DNA from: Hymenopellis radicata
Lineage: Eukaryota > Basidiomycota > Agaricomycetes > Agaricales > Physalacriaceae
NCBI GenBank assembly: GCA_015501595.1
Contig: JADNRX010000018.1
Span: forward strand, 308,592-372,591
Direction: 5' to 3'
Length of the DNA: 64,000 nt
A program made the position numbers and the translations under genes. Of the stretch, positions 32,142 through 44,289 are shown piece after piece. Each line of letters begins with the position of its first letter. The stretch's first letter is position 1. Under the pieces are notes generated by a model. That model did no database searches. It saw only the letters and a program-made list of their open reading frames with translations, and had not been told where the DNA came from.

Positions 32142-34819
32142 CGATGCCAGTCAGCTCGTCGTTGATCGTCATCCATCGCGCAAGCACACAGGCACACAAA
32201 CGGTGCAAGTAGGATCAACGCGACAACGACCAGCCAAGACATGGCTTGGTGAGAGGCGTGTCGGATCAGAGCGTGCTTTGAATGCGTGTTAGCCGCCAGA
32301 GTTAGGTTACTGTTTAGAATGCACGCACCTGTTTCTGCTGAACACGTCCCACGCGCCCAGAAAAGATGGCCTCTATTCATCCTGGCGCCGCCGCCTGGGA
32401 GCTGGCGTCCTCTCAAGCCAGACGGCCGGGTTGAGGTCGTGGTACGTCTTAATGATCTGCTGCCCGTCGACTGGGGCTTACACGGAGGTTGGTCTTCGAT
32501 GTTCCAACGACGCTATCAAAATGATTAGATTGTTTGGACCAGACTGATTGAAGGCGAGCTCACCATGAAGAAACAGTCAAGCGCAGCAAGTCCGACGAGA
32601 CTGTAAACGAAGAAGAACATGAGGAGGTCGACGTGGCCGACGAGGCACGCTGAGGAAAGGACGCACAGTCGCTCTCCGTGACTACGGGCGACGACGCAAA
32701 GTCGGTCGCGAGTGTCGCAAATGCGCAGCGCTGCTATCGTCGTACCTACGCACTGCCCGTCAGCAAACGGGTCAGCGCAATCCATCACGGCTATCTCTGC
32801 AAACGACAATCCCCGCGGCTCTGGTTCCACGGTAGAAGCCGTCTCTAGCACCGGTTCGAGGTCTGGTATGCTTGTAAGCCGGGAGATATGTCGTCCGTAT
32901 GCTGCGCGAGTCGGGTCAGCTCAGAGGGAGACGACGCAGAGTCGGTCTCCGTGACCATGAGCGACGACCCAAAGTCGGTCGCGGGTGTCGTAAAGGAGCG
33001 CCGTATGCGTGAGTTGTGTTTACAGGGAAGGCTGAGGTGAGAGGAGAGAGGAGAGCCCACGTTGGTGGGGCTTACACGTCGTTGTCAGTGCCACGTCACT
33101 GTCGTTGTCGCCGCCGTCGCCATTCGCAAAGCTGGTGGCTCTGAATATAATGAAAAAATAAAATGAAGAAATACGTACAATATCCTGCGCGCTGCCTCAA
33201 CAGCGGACGGGCTTCAGCGTCCCAACCTCTCCCAGCCTTGCAGAATCGAGCCGCGGGTGCCCGTCACTCTCTTAACGTCGACTTGTCTCGTCGCCGGCGC
33301 CCACTGTTTCGAATAAATGCTGCCAGTCGTCTGGGCTTACGCAGCGAGTCATCCAACGGTTGATTTTGCGTAGTCCAGGCGATAGAGAAAAGCACATAGA
33401 TGGTGCAGTCGACCTTTCCAGGAGTGGGGTGTCGACGGAGCGCCGAATTGAGGATGGTGGTGGTCGTAGGAGGGAGAGAAATGACTGAGAACACCGTTCG
33501 ATCATGTTCGGATCGGTCATCCGAACATCAACGGAACGAGCTCGTCGACGTTCGGGACGGCGACGACGGGCTCGGAGTCGTAATCTAAGCATCGGAATAT
33601 CATGCAGTATACTTATACTCAATGTACCAATAAAATTTCTGGTAAGAATATTGCGTGCAAACATGAAGTTGAGGTTACATAGATAGTATCCCATCCAGAC
33701 AACATGAAATTGTGCGCTCCATTGCGCTAAACCTCCCCGGCTCCTCAAATTTTCGACGGAATGCACACCCCATAACGATATTTATCAATGAGAACTAAAC
33801 TTACGGCGGACGGACATTGCGGTAATTTGTACTTCCTCGAACAATCCATTTTGAAAGGCCTACAGTAACAACATGGCTGCTGCCAGCATTGCAAGTCGTG
33901 AAGTTCTGCCATCTCAAAATTTCTGCGACCTCATGGATAGTCAGTTTAGATGTTTATAACGAAGCTTGCAACAGGGCAGTCTCTCCCGAGCCAAGGCTCG
34001 CCCGCCATCGTCGTCGCTGTTTCCCAGATTTGGCAGCGGCGACGCGGTCCGCGAATCCGAACAGCATTCGGATTAGTACCTTTCACTCTTACCACCACCG
34101 TGCGCATTCACCGCGCCTCCAAATGATGTCTATGCTCGCCGTGGACGACACCTCTATGCTCATGGGCTTGGAATATCCTCGTCATACCGCACAAGCCCCA
34201 GAACTGGGATACGACGCTCGGAGGGCCTCTCTACCATTACCCAAGATCCGTCTCCACAGCAGTAAGGCCTCTTATGACGAGGGTACCATCTTGGGAACAC
34301 CCTCTTCCCACCAGAGATTGGGCTTCAAGCATGGGGATGCATCGGATCGGACCCGCCGCGTCGTCTGCTGGCGACGCGGCGCCATTTGGTGCGTTAATTT
34401 CTTAGCATTTATTCTTATTTATTCATACATGATCATCAGTGTCGATATGGCCATCACTCTCTCCCATGGTCTCAATTCCCGCGCCGATTCTGCTCGGACT
34501 GCTCCCCCCAAAAATTTCCCGAAGTCGAATTGCCGCCGGCACATGAGGCCACGTATGCCTCACGTGCCGGTTGGTTTAAATTCTGATTGGGACGATCGGA
34601 CGACATATGCTCTTACCACCACCACCCGACTGCTGCTATGCGCACAGTTGCCAATTTGGCGCTGCCTTGCGCACGTCAACCCTAGGTGTTGTTTCGCGTA
34701 CGTCGACTGACGGATTTTGGCCAGCGCCGAGGGCGGGATTTTACATTTGCCAAGGTGCGTAGCTTGGTTTGTCTTCGTTGTATTCTCTAAAAATTTCTCA
34801 CCAGACCTAGCGAGCACAA
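32142..34819. other. Repeat-derived stretch without recognised gene
   Basis: An imperfect direct repeat links about 32662-32730 and 32930-33000 (shared GACGCA(C)AGTCG..TCTCCGTGAC and AAAGTCGGTCGCG). Several CTTAC(G/A)C boxes resemble minus-strand splice donors, but no conserved protein could be built. A 273-codon plus-strand frame at 33889-34710 has no family resemblance and I do not call it a gene. Confidence 0.4.
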
Positions 34820-35450
34820 CGATGGCTCCACAGAGCATGACAACACCCAACCCCCGACGGACGACTCCACCGAGCATGATGGACGACCATACCAAGAACC
34901 ATGACTCCACTGTGGACACAGACAACCCTACCTAGGCCGGCGACCCCACCGAGGATGACGGACGACCCCACCGAGGATGACGGACGACCCCACCGAGGAT
35001 AACCGACGACTCCACCAAGCACGATGACTCCGCCGAGTACGACGAACGACACCTCCACTGAGGATGACCGATGACTCCAGCGAGGACGACCGACGAGTCC
35101 AGCGAGGACGATAACCCCAACGAGGACGACCGATGATTCTAGCGAGGACGACTGATGACTCTAGCGAGGACGACCGACGACTCCACCGAGAATGACAACG
35201 CGATGACAACACCACTCAGGATGACGGACGACTCCAGCGAGGACGATGACCCGAGGACAATATAAAAGGACAAGCATGCCGACTACGAGGATGAGTGTGA
35301 GGACGAGTGCGCCAACTACGTGGATGAGTATGCCGAGAATGAGGATGAGTACACCGAGGGCGACGACGGGCCTGTCGAGGACCATAATAACCCCATCGAG
35401 GACCATAACTATCCCGCTGAGGATGGTAATGACCTCACCAAGGATGAGGA
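34820..35450. repeat. GAC/GAGGACGAC-rich minisatellite
   Basis: Degenerate tandem units of about 18-24 bases built on CCACCGAGGATGACGGACGA and CTCTAGCGAGGACGACCGA. The first three units are almost identical; later ones drift. Plus-strand translation would be Asp/Glu/Ser/Thr-rich, but no frame stays open throughout. Confidence 0.75.
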
Positions 35451-36009
35451 CACTGAGTCCACTGGGGATAATGGCAAGGCCATATTACTGTAACTTTTTG
35501 ATAGTAATTTTTGCTATGTAGTAGCTGTGAATCATCATTTGGTTTTATTCGAATTTTTGCGGCTTTGTTTAACCTGAGTAGCCTATTATAATTTCTTTTG
35601 GTATTAGTTAATGTAAGATAAGGTCCACATGATCATGTGCCTTGGTAGATCTTAATAGCGCTTTTCGGATGCCTTTGATTGGCTTGTATAAGACCTGTAG
35701 ACAATCTTCAGAGTGTAGTAAAGTCATCTTTGGAAAAGGTTCTCAGAGACACAGGCTTTATGAGAGCTTTATGATGCTTTTGAAGTGTCTTTTGAGTAAT
35801 CGGAAGATATTCTGAAGTCATCTTTGGAGAAGGTTCTCGGAGACACGTGCTTTATGCCAACTTGAGAGAGCTTTTTAATGGCTTTGGGAGGGACTTGAGA
35901 TGTCTTGGAGTGACTTAGAGTACATGTCTCCGATAACCTTCTCCGAAAGTAACTTTGTAGCCTTCTGGCTTTTGCAGCCTTTAAGCACTTTAAGTTATCC
36001 TAAGTCGTC
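35451..36009. other. AT-rich spacer with a short duplicated block
   Basis: The block GGA(A/G)AAGGTTCTC(A/G)GAGACAC followed by GCTTTATG occurs near 35735 and 35827. No gene seen. Confidence 0.45.
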
Positions 36010-36900
36010 TAAACGCATATAGGCCTTTCCAGATGCATCACCTCCTCCTGCCATATTCTGGCCACTTTTTCCTCTCTGCCGGGCCTCCATCTACCTTGTC
36101 TTGATGGATACTACCATTTTAGATGCCTGGGAATCGATTGGCGCTGTTTTCGGATGCGCGCGATGCCTCGTTCAGGCTCCAGACTTTCATCACCTCCTTC
36201 TGCCATATTCTGCTCGCATCTCCCTCTCTCCCCAGGCTCCATTTACCTCGTCTTTGTGAATCCTGCCGGTTTAGACGTCTGGGAATCGATTGGCGTCGTC
36301 TCCAGATGCACGCGACACCTCGCTCAGGCTCCAGACTCTTATCACCTCCTCCTGCCATATTCTAGTCGTATTTCCCTCTCTCACAAGCCTCCATTTACCT
36401 CCTTCTGTTGTATCCTGCCATTTTCAACATGTGGGAATCGATTGGAGCTGTCGCCGGACCTGCGCGACGCCTCGTTCCCGCCCCAGAGCACCATCACCTC
36501 CTCATGCCGTCTTCTGGCCACCTTTCCCTCATTTCCAACCCTCAATCAGGATCGTTTTACTCCTCCTACTGTTTTCGAGGGCTGGAAATCGATTGGCAGC
36601 ACTCCCGGACCAGCACGACGCCTTATTCACACCCCAGACCATCACTTCCTCCTACTTCCATTTATCTGGGCACACTTTGCTCTGCTCCAAAGGCCCCAGT
36701 GCCTTTGTCGTTGGAGATCCTACTGTTTTAGATGACTAGGAATCGATTCCAGCTGGTTTCGGACCCCGCACGAGTTCACGTTCCTGCTCGAGAACACCAC
36801 CTCCTCCTTCTACCATACTCTACTCACATTTTCTGGATTTCAAAGCCTTTCTCTTAGTTGTCATTCCCACTACTACTGTTTTAGAGGATTATGAATAGAC
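36010..36900. repeat. 152-base tandem repeat array (about six units)
   Basis: The phrase GGGAATCGATTGG or a near variant recurs at 36129, 36281, 36433, 36583 and 36738, with a weak sixth copy near 36888. Spacings are 152, 152, 150 and 155 bases. Other fixed parts of the unit are CATCACCTCCT(C/T)CTGCCATATTCT and GCGCGA(T/C)GCCTCGTTC. Divergence increases to the right. Confidence 0.85.
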
Positions 36901-37675
36901 TCCAATCTGATGATCCTGTCGGGGGGACAAGGTAGCCAAAAAGCAGACCATCACACGCGGCGGCCGCGAGTATGATTGATGTTCGTAGGGTAAGTGGTAC
37001 AAGTATGAGGATACAAATACAAACGGGCGGGCGACGAGAATACAATACTGGTGTGAAACAGTAAGAGACTGAGCCTAAGAGAATAAATACAAGAACGCAC
37101 CTGGCGGGGCACAGTAAGAGCTGAGGGATGCGAGACATCCTCGGCTGCATACCTAAGCTGCCCGCCAGGTATGGAAATCAACGATCGACCTAAGAGAAAG
37201 ATGTGGCGCTGAGAGCTGACCACGTCAAAGTCTCGCGGTAAGCGAGGATAACGTCCCGGAGGCAGAAGAGTCTCACCTGGTTCATTTTGCGACCCGGCAG
37301 GTAACGAACCAGAAGTACAGCATTTTAGACCCGAAGGATCTGTAATGAGTACTGTTGGTGAGAATGCTGTGAGCATGGAAAGCGAAATGGCGTACCTCAT
37401 ATTGGCCTTGAGTAATCAATAGATTAATCTCGATGAATTGTTTTTGAATCTGTGTAGGGTGTCGAGTCCCTTCTACTTACTGCGCCTGCTTGACTGGAAT
37501 GAAATCTGCCTGCGTCTATCGACTTCGCGCGCCGCAGGCTCGAAAAAAATTAAGAATTCACTTGCCGACAGGTCACGAAGAAGTAGTCTTCACGCTGTAC
37601 ACGGCGCGACTCGGACATCGCGCCAGCAAAAGCATACCCGCGGTACCACTAACTACTAGACTACTGATCCACGAT
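36901..37675. other. Spacer without recognisable gene
   Basis: Mixed-composition DNA between the minisatellite and the hairpin cluster. Short open frames on both strands show no family motif. Confidence 0.4.
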
Positions 37676-37976
37676 GGCCCGCTGCGCGGGCCCATAACAA
37701 GTCGCCTGCGGCGACTTGAATTCTCCACAGACTTAGCACATGAGCCACACAATCGAGTCACAATGGCCATTATTCAAGCAACAATGGCAGACTGGTTATA
37801 TTGGTACTGCACTCATGTTTGTAATGCAGAGGTCGGTTCGATACCGTGTAATGCCTTTTTGTTGCGTCTGCGTAGCAGCGCATATTTCCTTAGGGCAAGC
37901 TTTGCTTGCCCTAAGGCTTTGGTTAGTGGTTAGGTTAGAACCCTTAGAGCAAGCATAGCTTGCTCTAAGGGTTCTA
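37676..37976. repeat. Cluster of four perfect hairpins with 3-base loops
   Basis: Four palindromes: 37676-37692 (stem 7, loop TGC), 37698-37718 (stem 9, loop TGC), 37888-37916 (stem 13, loop TTT) and 37936-37976 (stem 19, loop ATA). All stems are perfect. A tRNA-like sequence lies between the second and third. Such compact hairpins resemble the double-hairpin or GC-cluster elements of fungal mitochondrial DNA, but their nuclear origin here is unexplained. Confidence 0.8.
37786..37855 (+). other. tRNA-Thr(UGU)-like sequence, degenerate
   Basis: The stretch contains a CTGCA..TGCAG anticodon stem around TTTGTAA, followed by AGGTC and GGTTCGATACC, as in bacterial or mitochondrial tRNA-Thr. The anticodon loop carries six extra bases, the T stem is shortened and only four acceptor pairs (GGCA/TGCC) form. 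It looks like a broken organelle-type tRNA rather than a working nuclear gene. Confidence 0.35.
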
Positions 37977-38017
37977 GGTTAGTGGTTAGGGAAGAAATGT
38001 TAGGGTACTGTACTAAC

Positions 38018-39075
38018 TAGAGACCTCAACGACTCAAACCCGGGTCAGATCCGCGATCCATCACGCGAGTACCCGTGGCCAAAACCGCTGATCCGTGATC
38101 CTTATGTGATCCGACCCGCCACGGATTACGGATCAAGACGAGTCGGATCGCCGAGATCGCCGAACGGGTCGAGTACTCGAGTAAACTCGAGTATTCAACA
38201 CACCTAAATCCATTCATGCCCGACGAGCATCCCCGGGCAATAGCACGGGGACACTCAGCCGTGCATGATGCGGACTGAGGGTGTGGTGGTAGTGGAGGAG
38301 GAGGTGGCGTGGTGGTGGATGGTGAGGGCACGTAGCAAGGGTTGTGGTGGTAGGAGGGAAAATGATTTGAGAGTAGAGAAGTAAAGTAAACTCACCATTG
38401 AGTACATGCCTGCATCGCGTCCTCGCATATCGTCTGTCGCAGTGGCGTCCCGCGCATCGTTGTCCTCCCCCATATTGTCGTGAATCCGTGAATCCCGCAA
38501 GTTGTTGTTGATGCCGCAAGTCGTCATTCATCCTGCAAGCTGTCGTTCGTGTCGCAAGTCGTCTGGCGGCCAGTAGTCGTCCGTGTCGCAAGTAGTCGTC
38601 CTGCTGCTGTTGCGAAGACAGCAGCAGCCCCAGCACGGAGCCAGGCCCCAAAGAAACACCCCAGAGGCCACCTGACAATCGTCAGAGCGGCAGTGGCGAC
38701 GGTCGTCGCACACTGGGTGGTCGTGGTGGTGAGAGAATGAGAGTCGACGCACCCGATCGAACGATTACGCGGCCTTCGGAACTCGGCCCGAAATGCCGGT
38801 TCGCGAGAAAATCACGCACATAGCTCGTTTGGTTGACGCTCGGGCCCGTTCAACTTGGTAAAAATTTGTAAATTAAGATTAAATATGTATCTAAATATTC
38901 ACGAGTCAACACGAGTACTCGCGACGAGTACTCACGCCTCCAGAGCCTGATCCGCGATCCATTACTGATCCGACCCGCCACGGGTCTACGGATCATACGG
39001 ATCGGATCTCCGAGATGCCCGAGCGGATCGAGTATGGATATATCCGCGTGATCCGCTGACTCGTTGAGGTCTCTA
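38018..39075. mobile_element. hAT-like non-autonomous element (1058 bases)
   Basis: Terminal inverted repeats TAGAGACCTCAACGA(C/G)TCA at 38018-38036 and 39057-39075 and an 8-base target duplication GTACTAAC at 38010-38017 and 39076-39083. The interior holds GAGTACTCG motifs near both ends and a run of short CGCAAGTCGTC(G/C) repeats around 38490-38610. No transposase is encoded. TAGAGA ends and duplication length match the MITE at 13614-14039, so both likely belong to one hAT group. Confidence 0.9.
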
Positions 39076-39328
39076 GTACTAACGGGACCAACTCTTCACG
39101 CCATGTTACGCGTTACGGTTGGTCTTCACTGGGGTAAGTCTTCACATCAAGGCACAGGAGCGGAAATTACCTTATTGGGAGTGGCGGCGTTAGCCGCCGC
39201 GCCAAAAATTGCCTATTTAAGCCGTCATATCAGATATTTGGCTTCTGTTAGAGCCTGTTCGGTAGTGATATTTTTCGTTATATTCCTGTTATATTTCCGT
39301 TATATCATGATCGGTTATATTTCTGTTA

Positions 39329-39694
39329 CCGCGTGCTAGGGTTACCTCGGCTCGGCCTACCTCGGCTGACTTGCATCACACGCAGTCACATCAACACATA
39401 TACCACTGCCGAAGTCCCGCCATCCCGCTCACTGTATGTTGGGCGCATTTCCACCACTTATTACGCCACTTTCCAGGACAGTTCTATTAGAAAAATACAT
39501 ATCTGGTAGCTATAACAAGTGTGTAGGGAAATTAGTGAAGTTGAATAAGCCATTTGACGCACGGAGGATGCGGGAACATTGGCTATAACGGGCGCGAGGT
39601 CGGGAGGTGATCAAGCGACGGCTGGAACATCGCGACGACATCTGACGCAAAAGTCAGCCGAGGTAGGCCGAGCCGAGGTAACCCTAGCACGCGG
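39329..39694. mobile_element. TA-target MITE nested in the Harbinger-like terminal repeat
   Basis: A 366-base element with terminal inverted repeats of about 44 bases that begin CCGCGTGCTAGGGTTACCTC. TA is repeated on both sides (39327-39328 and 39695-39696). Removing the element and one TA restores exactly the sequence of the opposite Harbinger end (TTCTGTTACATCAGG). Probably Tc1/mariner-derived. Noncoding. Confidence 0.9.
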
Positions 39695-42391
39695 TACATC
39701 AGGAAAAGCACTTTGGCATCTGGTTGACCTAAGTTTAGACCCTTATTTTTTGGTTGACCCAAGCAGCTTAAGCTGTCAGAGACAACCAAGAGTAACTTGT
39801 ATCAACTCAGGAAGTTTGTCTCTACCAAAGTTGCCACAAGTCTTGAAGAATTAACTTAGGGTGACTCTACTTGAAGGCTAATCCCTAAGTCTTCGAAAGC
39901 TGACTTTGGTCTGCATGATATCATTGAAGTAAGTTTAGTTAACACATGCAGACTCAGAACAGAGGGTTCAACTTTAGTTGACACGATTCAACTTGAAAAA
40001 TACTTCAATTAAACAATATATATGTAGCTACATGCGCGGAAAACGATATTAAAACAGACGAGGCTTTGCTCATCGTCGTTCTCCAAGACATACATAGAGC
40101 ATGCGTCGCGATGCCTTGGACAGCCTGCGAGCGCTTTTTTGCATACTGACAAGGACAATGAGAAAGTTGTCAAGGGAAAGAAACATGCCTCGTTGTCCAA
40201 GTTGAAAGGCGCCCGTCATCGTTGTGTCGACAGTCCGTGCGCAAGATACGCAGCCTTGCCACGCCACGCACGGCAACGTCCAGTCCCTGAGTTGCGATAC
40301 GCTGCCTCGCTAGGGCTTACGCATTGTTGGTCAATGTCGTCTTCGTTGTGCTAGGAGTCTTGCTAGGCACTACGCGTCTCCCTGGTGACGCCACGCCTAG
40401 CCGTATTGTCGTATTGTCGGTGCAAGCACGACGGTGCGCGCCGTCGCTTCGAGTTCCGAATCCCGTCCTTGCAGCCATTCGCCCGTCGTCATCGTCGGTC
40501 TAGTTGAAAGGAACAATGAAGGAAGGTAGAAAATTAGTAGGCAAAACGCACCATTCTACGCAGAACGAGCTGCAGCTTTCCTGCTTTCTGAAAGGATCAT
40601 CTCGGGCGACATCATCGCTCCTGCCGTACAAGCGTAGTGGCGGGCTTACGAGCAGCAGGAGAGCCGAATAGACTCGAGGCCGCAGGAACGCGATATTGCC
40701 TTCAGTGGCGTGAGAGAGGGGGAAAAGAGATAGCGAAAGACGGACCTGTGCTGGCAGAACGAGCTCGTTCTGCCCCCCCTCTCCCGTGCTCTCCATGCCT
40801 CCTTCAGGAGACATTGCCATCCACGACACCATCACGTCCGAATCGCCGCTATCTACAAGCGTTGCTGCTCCTTCCCGGAGGCTTACGCGTGGGGCGTGCT
40901 CGGTGTAAGAGCACAAGGGCAAAAGGTCGGCGTCTCCGATTCCGCGTATTGAAAAGAGCGGCCTCCTCAGAGGGCTTACGCGGTCCACAGTCGTTGCCGC
41001 AGGCGACAAGCAGCATGCCCGAAACAAAATTGGGAGAGAGGAGATTGCGTGGGACGAGTGTAGCCAGAATTATGAGTGCTGGGATTGAGGAGAGAAGACA
41101 AGCTGCCATTACGAGATGAAGAAGGAGTAGAGAATCAAAAAGAAAGACGCACTGCTTTGGGCTGAACACGTTCACAACGCCGTCCAGCCCAACTCCCAAC
41201 TCGTTGCCTCTCTGTGAGGCCCAGCGACGTCGTCCGAAAATGTCGTTTATCTAGGCTTCGAGTTCGCACTCGTAAGGTCGTCTCCAGTAACCACTATTCG
41301 AAGCGGCATCGCGGTCCAGAGAGAGACTAAAAAACGCGTTGAGCGTAAAGAGAGCGGCGATAATCCTACGATTGGATGCCAGCACTGTGTCAAGGTTGTT
41401 GGTGGTAACAAGCAAAGAGATGATCGACTTCGATCTCGGTCATCGCACTCTTCGAGGCGTGATGAGATAACATCTTTGCCTCTGACTACGACAGCACGTC
41501 GACGACGACGTGTCTCTGGCCTTTCTCTGGCCTTAGGATATCTTCTGGGATCTTTGCTGCTCTGCATACTATGGTGTCTTGTTTCTCTTCCGTGCTGGCA
41601 CCTCTGGATGCATTATTCGGCCACTCTTTTCCTCTTCTCGCGTCATTGCTCCCATCTCCGGGTCCTTAATAGACACCACACCTCGACAATCATCTGCCTG
41701 GGCGCCACAGCAGCTATTCGAGTCGTAGCATCGAGCGTTATCTTCGTTCTCTAGAGTCGCAGAGCACGACCAGATCTTCGCTCCGTGGACCAGCACTACC
41801 AGCAGGCAAAGACGTCCTATATGTCGTCATGTCGAGCGGCTCTTCAGGACGTCAAATCTTGAATCGCCGCTCAAAACTGCCTCGTAGTCTCAAGGAGTCT
41901 TCGCCTCCATTGGCATCAATGTTGCTGATGCCGAACGACATGTTGCCGACGCAGTCATTCGCTTCGAGGCTGCATTTTCCGTAGAGGGTTCGTTGTCTAT
42001 CATGCACGTCGACTGGCCCCGCGCAATTGCTCGGGGATGGTCGGCGGGCATGAATGAAGCACGATACACTGATGAACTTTGGTGGGTTCCCGGTTCAGGC
42101 ATATGGGAAACTCCCCATGTATGCATGTAATCTGGACTACTCTTACGGATGGCGTTTATAGCGGCATATAAATAATACAGCAGAATAGATTGAACATGGC
42201 TGATACAAACAATAGTCTAGCATTAATAATGTAGTGGTGTGTCCAAGGTGTGTCAGGAGCCCAGTGGTGTATCGGGAACAAGTAGCTGATCAATATGATC
42301 ACCGCTCTTACTCGTACCACCATCTTCGACACAGAGTCATCACCAATAGCCTCGAACACGTCAACTCGTCACACGTCAACAGCAGATACAC

Positions 42392-42456
42392 TTTGACAGC
42401 CGGCCTATGTAGAGCCAGGCCGACCTTGAGCAGGGCTTTGTAGGCCGGCTGTCAAA
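42392..42456. repeat. 16-base perfect foldback
   Basis: TTTGACAGCCGGCCTA (42392-42407) and its exact inverse (42441-42456) enclose 33 bases that also pair partly. It may be a small foldback insertion. Confidence 0.75.
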
Positions 42457-42879
42457 ATTGTAGCTAATCCGAACAGTGATCACGCACTGTTCGGAAATCG
42501 TTGGACTTGCCTTCCTACCACGACCATCACCATCATGCGTCCCCACTACCGCGACCCTCTCACCCGCTGTCATTATATCTGTGTTTCATTCTCTGTCCCG
42601 CTATGCACAGTGCCTGCTGGACGTCGTGTATGCCCTGGTCAAGAACGCAGCAGCATGTCGTTGTGCCGAGGACTTGAGAGAGGACTCGACGCCAAGCGCT
42701 CCGTGGCAACACCGAGGAAAGTTTCATGAGAGTGAAGGGTGGGAGAATGGACCTGAAGTGGACACTCCGCCGTCTGCAAGCGGGCGGCGTCGCAGGGTGT
42801 GTGCTTGTCTTGAAATTTATTCTGCCTTACTCTAATGGTATCTTTCTTCAAGCCCTCAAGCGAAATGCTTACTTTGCTA

Positions 42880-43070
42880 TCACCTCCGCTACTCTAGCTC
42901 GACGTACGCGCCACGTCTACTTCGTCACGTGCATGTTGGGTTTGGTTTGATCGCGGGTTGAAAGTCCGATCGTCTGCTCTCTCCTTTGACCACCATCTCT
43001 CACCGTGGGCAGACATTCTAACAAAACCGTTGGTGCGCATCCTTTTGAAATTTTCCCTAGACCACTAACT
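42880..43070 (+). pseudogene. Ty1/copia RNase H remnant
   Basis: Plus-strand frames give LARRTRHVYFV and, after frame changes, WADILTKPLVRILLKFSLDH. These recall the RTKHI..HF and ADILTKPL motifs at the end of copia-type polyproteins. No LTR, reverse transcriptase or integrase was found nearby. Only this short relic is supported. Confidence 0.5.
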
Positions 43071-44289
43071 GCATGCTACTAGGACAATGGGAACAGCACG
43101 ACGCCGACAAGGCCCTCACTCAACGACGCGCCTTCACTCAGTGACGACGAAGATGACCCCTTAGACCCACGACGATGCGTAGGGGACTCTTCCCACCATC
43201 ATCTTCCCCGTGCGTGGGTGTCGTCTCATTCTCTGTGTAATACTGACCATGCCGCAGAAGACCCGCTACAGTCAACTGTGACGACGACGCGGACGATATT
43301 CAAGTGGAGGAGACAGCAATACTTGAGTCTACAACGAGGAGGACGCTATCGTCATGACAACGACCTTCACAAGCACGAGCACTACAGATGAGGATGATCT
43401 CAACAATGCTCACTACGAGCAGGATCATCATCAGCACAGCAGCGTAGTGGTAAGTCTTCCCCTGCATCTATATTCACAGCCTACTGACATTTTATGATAC
43501 CTCATGCCGTAGGCTGTTGATGGGCGTTGACTGGTGCGTCTGTAACTGCTGTTGTAGGCGGTATCCACTCTTTACTGATCGTGATCAAGGACCAGGACGA
43601 CGTGCCCAGGAGGACAACGAGTGACTCGACCAAGAATGACGGTGAGCGACCCGCTGACCCCAAGCAAGTCCACTGACATGCATGACAAATATGACGCCAA
43701 GTAGTACAATGAATGCAACATCAAGGATGATGCACGACGGAGATCGTGATGAAGCATGATGAGGATGATAACTATGTAGCATGCTACTAGACTAATCTTT
43801 GTGTATCTGTTCTGGAATTCTATACTATTTTTTGCATCTCATATCATGATTGTGTGTGTTATTCTGATCAGGATCTCCTGAACATAAATCTCTGATAGTG
43901 ACTCAAGTTAGCTTTAACAGTGCTGGAGATAACTAAGGAACAACTAAGGTTAACTCGAATGCAACTTTGGTTGAATTCTATGCAGCTCAGGCTAACTGAA
44001 GTTGACTTGGGGTTAACTTGAGAATGCAAGCAGGTGTAGACTGTGTCCTGAGTTAGTTTGGCTGCATCGAAAACTTCTAAGCTTTAGGTTAACCAGATTC
44101 TCTCTGGTCAACTATAGTAGACCTAGGTCCAAGACCCATATTCCTGATGTAACAGAAATATAACCGATCATGATATAACGGAAATATAACAGGAATATAA
44201 CGAAAAATATCACTACCGAACAGGCTCTTACACGTTATGCAAGACCAAAAGTCTTCACTCACGCGGCCCCATTACGCGTTACTGTACTA

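Larger units (their letters stand above)
39251..44227. mobile_element. PIF/Harbinger-like element with about 87-base terminal inverted repeats
   Basis: Bases 39251-39328 are the perfect inverse of 44150-44227. After skipping the MITE at 39329-39694 the match continues for about nine more bases. The ends begin GAGCCTGTTCGG and are flanked by TTA on both sides (39248-39250 and 44228-44230), the target preference of PIF/Harbinger. No Harbinger transposase or Myb-like gene could be read inside; the interior holds an LTR-retrotransposon relic, a foldback repeat and unassigned DNA. It is therefore a non-autonomous or decayed 4977-base element. Confidence 0.85.

Noticed and set aside
33889..34710. 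273-codon plus-strand frame
   Set aside because: Long open frame but no family motif, no intron signals and it runs into the minisatellite. Not enough to call a gene.
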